Assembly (NCBI GenBank): GCA_903813345.2
Contig: CAIIXF020000009.1
Coordinates: 20,919,759-20,983,758, forward strand
Length of the DNA: 64,000 nucleotides
Source: Owenia fusiformis
Lineage: Eukaryota > Annelida > Polychaeta > Sabellida > Oweniidae
Reading direction: 5' to 3'
Positions 58,401 through 64,000 of the stretch are shown here, in pieces. The translations under genes were made by a program, and so were the position numbers. Each line of letters opens with the position of its first letter. The stretch's first letter is position 1. Below the pieces are notes generated by a model, which saw nothing but the letters and a program-made list of their open reading frames with translations, was not told the DNA's origin and made no database searches.

Positions 58401-61400
58401 ATAAAACGTGGATCTGCGCATCGATCTTTGTAACGTTATTTAGATTGTCATAGATATAATTACACTTCATTTACTAGTATACAAAATTCTATATACATTA
58501 TGGTAAATTAAAAGGTATAGGACTATTAAAAGTATGACTGACAAAAATACTAAATATATGTGCTTGGTCGAATTTGCGCCAAGCAATAGATTGGTTGTAC
58601 ACTGTAAGACTGCCCGATCAACAAAAAATCGCTTCGATATATCAAAAACAACACTCAAATAGCTCAAATGAACATTATGCAATGCCGGCTTTATTTTATG
58701 ACGAGACAGATGTCCGATCTAGAAATAAAGGCATATGGGTACATAAATTCATCCATAATTAAGCATACATTGAGATTGAATAATGTTTTAAACATTTAAA
58801 AATTTAACTCTTTAAAGACTGGGTCAGGACCCACGTACGTGGGTACGAGGGTACGTGGGTAGGAGGATTTTATACAAAGCCTTGCATGAAATATTTAAGC
58901 AAGAGATATGTTCCAAAATGCTTTCAGGTAGAAATAAAGCTCCGTAATGTAAAAACAATGTATTCTCAGTATTCAATAATAACATTCTTTATAGGTTTTT
59001 TGGTCTTAAGCATATATATATAGGATATCCTATGATTTATGAGTGATATGATTTTTATCCACGAATGGATATGATCATCTGCACGAGCGAGCGTAGCGAG
59101 AGAGTGCAGATATCAATATCCATGAGTGATAATGACACTTAGCCTCGTTTTGAGTCTGAAGTAGCAAAAATCCATAAACCATCGCATACGGCGCCGTATG
59201 TCATGGCTAAAAAACCGTATGCTATGGTTAAGTGAAAATTTGTCAAAAATATCATATTTTACCACTGATTACAAAAATACCGTTTTTATTTTCACATGTT
59301 ATCCTATGAATATCATGCTAACTATGGAATAACAGTGATAATCCCATGGTTGCAAGGATATAGATCGAATATCACATGAAGATATATTTGATATGTGGAT
59401 CAAGTTATATTATTTTAGCAAAAAATTCACAAACCATCGAATATCACTTTTAAACTATCGAATATCACGTCTTAAAAAGTGATATTCGGTGGTTTGAAAA
59501 GTGATATCCCATGGTTTCGAATTTTTTCAAAAAAAAATTTCTTTTTACATTTTTTAATTATTTTCAAAAATATTTAAAAAAAATTTCAACATTTTTTCAC
59601 AATTTTTTTTCAATTATTTTTTCAAATTTTTTCTCGAATTATATTTTTCACATTTTTTCGCTGATGATGATTTCCCATGGGATAAATTTTTTTTTTCAAA
59701 AATATCAATTATATCCACTCATGGATACAAATATTTTCACTCACTCGCTGCGCTCACTCATGAAAATATCAATATCCACTCATGGATATAAATGATATTT
59801 TTTCAAAACCATAGGATATTCCTATATTATATCAATCCGGATGCTGAAGTCACTTAATAAATAATAACTAGATGTAACTCCTAGTAAGCACTTCAAGTTT
59901 CAGTTCTAAATAAAATACAGTTTAGTTAAAAAATTGTTAAGAATACATACATTTTTTCACAATCACAATTTCCCCATTTCTGACTGTATTTTGCATATTT
60001 TTAGGTGTCAATGGTTCAATGATTATTTGATATAACCTCCTGAAACTACTCTTATATATATTTGGTGGTACAGTGATATGGAATCCTGTCTTTTGGGGTC
60101 TCACGGAATTCTTGTTTTAGAGAAGAAAATCCTGAAAGCTGCAGTTTAATATTATGAATTATAGGTGAAAATTGCACTTGCTACACTGCTTCTCCCATTT
60201 TTAGATGCTAATAAATCTGTAACTACACTTACTATGACCTTAAGTCTACTCATATGTATTATTGGTATTACTAAGTAGAGGCAGAATCAGAAATTATGGG
60301 TAAATAAAAGTAAAATTTAAGAGATAAATTGTTCTGAATAGTGCATTTTGTCACATTTTTTCGCGATATCTGACTGCATTTTGTGTCTTTTGGTTTTTTT
60401 TAAGAGTCCATGCAGATATGAATACTTGATCTAGAGCTCTGAAATTTTCAATACCAGAATTTGGTAGCACTATGTCTTGATATCCTGTGTTTGGACTCTA
60501 ACCAAATCACAGTTGTTGAGAAAAAAATTCATAAGTAGCACTTTTAATTCAAAATTAGTTGAAACGGCACTCAAGACAGCTTTCCTCATTTTTGAAAGCC
60601 GATAGATCGGCAAGCATTTACACCATGATCTTCAATCTGGGCATACATATTCTTAATGGCACTATCTCATTGCCCAGATATTGTGGAAACATTGTGACTT
60701 ATATTCCATGTGATAGTAAGCACTGAAAATGGACTTGTTGCATTGTGGCGGACCCCATACAAAACAAACATAGGGGTAAGGGGGGGGGGTTTAAACGTTG
60801 ATCAGTTCTGCTATTTTTTGTGGCTTGGTCATATAGTAGATCATTTTGTCAAAAGGTAAGGGTGATCCGAGAAAAAGTTTGTAAATTGAAACAGTCTATT
60901 AGATTTCATTATGATACATTGTACAAAATTGAAATTGTATATATAAAATATGTAGAGTCCTATATTTTAATAATAAATGAATTACATTGTGAAGTAACAA
61001 GTGAAGATGTTTTATATGCATTGATTTGCTTTCTATCAATACAAGTTTTTAATTGTATGCTGCAAAATGATAAAATTGACCACGCCCACTTTCCAGGGGT
61101 AGGGTACTATAAAGTCATATTAAAAATCATAAATAGTTCATTATCATTATTAATTTGTATTACAATATCAAACAAAGCTTGAATTAGTTTTTAGAAAACA
61201 ATTTTGAGCTATTCAAGCTGCCATCTTTTGCTGGAAGCTACAAATATAAGATACGTGAGACTTAAAAATGACTAAAATTGCGTATTTTTTTCCTATTAAT
61301 TGCAATATTTCTGAGACTAATACAGATATCGGCCTATAACTTTAGGATATTATTCATCTTTGGACTAGTAATGTGTGCTGTAGAAAGCAGAACAATAGCA

Positions 61401-61607
61401 ACTATATCCTTTATGTTATGAAATAGTCTTATAGTATCCCCTGAAATCGCAGGAATTGAAGTCCAATTCGGCCGTGAAAATTGTTTTTACCATTTTAAAG
61501 GCCATCACCTTATATTTTCTTACACCTACTAGGTTACTCTAACATACTGCATTGCCAAAAGTTACTTCTTGCAAACTTCCGGCAAAACTGTGCCAGCATC
61601 TGATACA
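55493..61607. mobile_element. 6.1 kb imperfect palindrome
   Basis: tgtatcagatgctggcacag at 55493 is the complement of ctgtgccagcatctgataca ending at 61607, and the arms pair along about 2.1 kb: 'ggaagtttgcaagaagtaac', 'ccaaagatgaataatatcct', 'tggaaagtgggcgtggtcaa', 'acccacgtacgtgggtcctg' and 'gatcgggcagtcttac' all recur inverted. The loop is about 57540-58600 with no recognised gene. The right arm carries an 809-bp insertion (59019-59827). Just outside, a 'gcacaaaattatctcctggt' segment occurs in direct orientation on both sides (55424 and 61621). The 120-aa frame at 60820-61182 is in the right arm and is not recognised. Confidence 0.9.
59019..59827. mobile_element. hairpin-rich MITE with GAATATCAC iterations, copy 2 (complete)
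   Basis: Ends tataggatatcctatgattt and aaaaccataggatattcctat are inverted. It contains 'gagcgagcgtagcgag' and 'ctcactcgctgcgctcactc' stems and repeated 'catcgaatatcac'. It is inserted in the right arm of the 6.1 kb palindrome, after that palindrome formed. Opposite orientation to copy 1 at 376-860. Confidence 0.8.
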
Positions 61608-61848
61608 TTACTTAGTAAATGCACAAAATTATCTCCTGGTCCCCGTACCACATACACTCTGATTTTTCCAGATGTAGTTAATACAATGTAGATTAGATTG
61701 TTCAGTGGGGCTTCAATTATTCAAAATATGCCATAAGTTAATTCCTGAATCTAGTTCATGCATGTAACCATGCCCAATAACTTTTTCAGGTTTTATTGAA
61801 CAGCTGTGCAGACATCTACAAAAGACTTTGAATTCTTAGCCAGTGAGC

Positions 61849-63825
61849 ATGTCTAATGAAAGGTTGTTGCCGGAGAAGCCGCCAGAGTATACTGATGTAG
61901 CTGGAGGGTATGGAGCGCAACACTCTCAACCAGAACAGAAAGCAGGTACACTGTACTTTAAACTTTATGCGAAAATATTTTACCTGTTTATAAATATAGA
62001 ACAAGATCATTAAAGATGAAAGAATGTCTGATCAGGATAAGAATGCAAAGAATAAATGAAAATTGTAAACTTATCCTGATGAAGAAAGTAATGTAAAACC
62101 TCCAAATACCTGCGACCAGTCTACATACATGTTCAGATTAGCAGGTGTTCATATTTCAAGGTCTATAAACATGTAAATCAATGGAAATATGAGACAAATA
62201 TGAGACCAGGAAAAAGTGTTCACATTGAGAGGTGTTCGGATAAGAGAGCTGTTCAGATATACAGGTTTCACTGTATGATAGGGATATAGTGAATATGTCA
62301 GACCATTTTTATTTCTATATGTGCAGTAACTCAAATACAAGTAGACAAATCTGGGTAACATGAGATATTAGGGAGTTAAAGCTTGCATATAAATCGAAAC
62401 GCAAACCTATATGTATGACCAATCGCCCATACAAATGTATCGCTCACGTTTAGGTTGTGAAATACATTGCAAGCTTCTAAAACTCCCTATTGCTGATTTA
62501 ATGAACTGAAAATTCAAAGTAAAATGTCAAGGTTGCTGAGGATATAAAAATTTTTAAAACCTTCTTCACCTCAGGAGAAGAACTCAAAATTGTGAATTGC
62601 TGTATTGAAACATATTCTGAAAATTGATTTTATAAAACAGATGAACATGATAATACATGTACCCAAATGAAATGATATTTCAGGTGAAGGAGGCTACCAA
62701 ACACAACCACCAGCTGGTTCCATGCCATATCAGGGGGGCTACCCACCTCAGGAGGCCCCTGTCTATCCCAGCCAAGGAAATTACCCACCAATGGGTCAAA
62801 CATATCAGCAGACCACCACTGTGATCCATGGTCAACCACAGCCAACATATACTAATGTAGTGGTGGTAGGAGGATGCCCTGCTTGTAGGGTGAGTAGGAA
62901 TTATGGTAGATGAGCAAGTATGATTTAAAAATGAATAGTGTTGATTGCAGGATGGATATGGATGATTGCAATTGGTAAATATGAATGATTATGGGATGAG
63001 TAGGAATGATTGCAGAATGGATATGGATGATTGCAATTGGTTAATATGAATGATTGCGGTATGAATGAGAATGATTGGAGGTATATAAGCAGGAATGATT
63101 TCAAGATGGTTGTGAAATGTGAATGATTGCTGAATGAATTGGAATGATTGCATAGTGAGTAAATCAGGTAAGTATAAATAATAGTAAATCTGAATGATGA
63201 ATTAAGTAAGAATGAGAATAATAAGAATTTATTGTATTTAATGAGTTGAAAGAGGCAGAGTAGGAATGATTGTTACGGTTAAGTAGGAATGATTGCAAAG
63301 TAAAGATTGACTGCATAATGGAAAGAAATTATTGAGAGGAATGTGGACAATTTACTAAAATTATCTTTTAATTTACAATCAACCTGTATATAACCTCAAC
63401 AATATATTTCCTTTGACCTGAGGAAATTAAGTGGAATCAGTGTTATGATTGTCAGAAGTATCTAATAGGTCAACTTGTACATCATATTGTTTGCTCTTAG
63501 TGTTATTTCAAACCTGGTTATATTTATGTCACCACAAGTGGTGACATAGTGTTTTAGTCTCCAATTTCTTTGTGGACAGTGCAGCTGGCTGTGTTCAGTA
63601 TCTGTAACAAATGGCAGGTGGTGATATTTTGCACTTTAATGCCTTGTTTGACCAGATTTTGTTAACATGTATATTACATTCCACCTATTTCAGGTTGGGG
63701 TGTTGGAAGATGACTATACATGTCTTGGAGTGTGCTGTGCAATATTCTTCTTCCCTATTGGGTTGCTATGTTGTTTGGCCATGCGACAACGGAGATGTCC
63801 AAACTGTGGGGCCATCTTTGGATAA
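61849..63825 (+). CDS. BRI3: BRI3-like membrane protein (brain protein I3 homologue), 144 aa
   Basis: Three exons: 61849-61945, 62684-62889 and 63694-63825, 435 nt in total, GT-AG introns. The N-terminus [18 protein letters not shown] has a PPxY-type motif like human BRI3 (PPAY), a likely binding site for WW-domain ubiquitin ligases. A Pro/Gln/Tyr-rich stretch follows (residues 33-85), then [17 protein letters not shown], a membrane segment rich in Cys and Phe (about residues 111-131), and [13 protein letters not shown] at the end. The CPxCR...RRCPNCGA pattern is diagnostic of the family, small tail proteins of lysosomes and endosomes. Vertebrate BRI3 is about 125 aa; the extra length is in the Pro/Gln region. 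Introns contain a MITE and a minisatellite. Confidence 0.95.
62369..62489. repeat. MITE TAGGGAGTT...AACTCCCTA, copy 2
   Basis: tagggagttaaagcttgcat and gcaagcttctaaaactccct are inverted. It lies in BRI3 intron 1. Copy 1 is at 27996-28118. Confidence 0.85.
62925..63330. repeat. degenerate minisatellite in BRI3 intron 2
   Basis: Many copies of 'ggaatgattgcag' or 'ggatgattgca' at spacings of about 20-40 bp. Non-coding. Confidence 0.75.
63525..63645. repeat. GTCACCAC repeat family, copy 4
   Basis: tatgtcaccacaagtggtga, then 'tttctttgtggacagtgc' and 'gtaacaaatggcaggtggtg', 'aatgcc'. It is in reverse orientation to the copies at 33060 and 36238. It lies just before the last BRI3 exon. Confidence 0.75.
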
Positions 63826-64000
63826 ATGAAAGAACAAGCATCTATGATATATGAACCTATGTGTATATTTCCTTTAACTGTATACATTGTATTTAAATTC
63901 CATAAAAAAATCATTATTACCCGAGTATTAGACTAAATTATGAAGTAAAATGAAGGAACCTTATTGGAGGAAATTGAAAGGATGAGTCTTTGGACTAACG

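Noticed and set aside
59511-59795. Phe-rich 94-aa ORF on +
   Set aside because: Low-complexity translation of T-rich sequence inside a MITE.
60820-61182. 120-aa ORF on + as a gene
   Set aside because: It lies in an arm of the 6.1 kb palindrome, is AT-rich, and its counterpart in the left arm is not open; no family recognised.

Overview
This is a 64 kb piece of an AT-rich, intron-rich animal nuclear genome crowded with hairpin (foldback) repeats and degraded transposons. Gene content (animal-type opsin, BRI3-like membrane protein, GH29 fucosidases, GT-AG introns) shows a metazoan. The repeat load and the runs of G/C inside 'gtagccagggggg'-type MITEs suggest a marine invertebrate, possibly a deuterostome such as a hemichordate, but nothing here proves the taxon. 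Joining exons by hand gives five protein-coding genes: (1) a calmodulin-like EF-hand protein on + (1301-3989, 5' end missing); (2) a complete 6-exon opsin on - (8270-12591; 288 aa), closest by eye to the RGR/peropsin (retinal photoisomerase) group; (3) alpha-L-fucosidase 'B' on - (16402-32367; 8 exons, 467 aa); (4) alpha-L-fucosidase 'A' on - (34973-54924; 8 coding positions, 460-461 aa), a tandem paralogue of B with identical exon phases; (5) a BRI3 homologue on + (61849-63825; 3 exons, 144 aa).

The most interesting system is in fucosidase A. The exon carrying the catalytic-nucleophile motif (WSDG) is present in three tandem copies (40282-40412, 39083-39213, 38898-39031). Each has its own splice sites, enters in phase 0 and leaves in phase 2, and has a length of 2 modulo 3. 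Joining two copies would shift the frame, so they must be used one at a time. The last two are only 51 nt apart. The copies differ right after the nucleophile (GSKG, GDAG or GDWEAK), so the gene could make three fucosidases with different active-site rims. Gene B has one copy, nearly identical to the third copy of A.

The rest is mostly repeats. 1-1215 holds hairpins. 4192-6948 is a nested foldback element. 12592-16401 has MITEs, a microsatellite and one unrecognised ORF. Intron 5 of fucosidase B (12.6 kb) contains a 3.4 kb inverted duplication of a transposon-like ORF, a tRNA-derived SINE, a broken Penelope-like element and deleted Tc1/mariner copies. Intron 1 of fucosidase A (13.4 kb) contains elements nested three deep, including one with 35-bp perfect terminal repeats and a 9-bp target duplication. 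55493-61607 is a 6.1 kb imperfect palindrome between fucosidase A and the BRI3 gene.

Coordinates of exons were counted by eye and each exon length was checked against reading frame. Functional statements rest on recognised family motifs; no database search was run.
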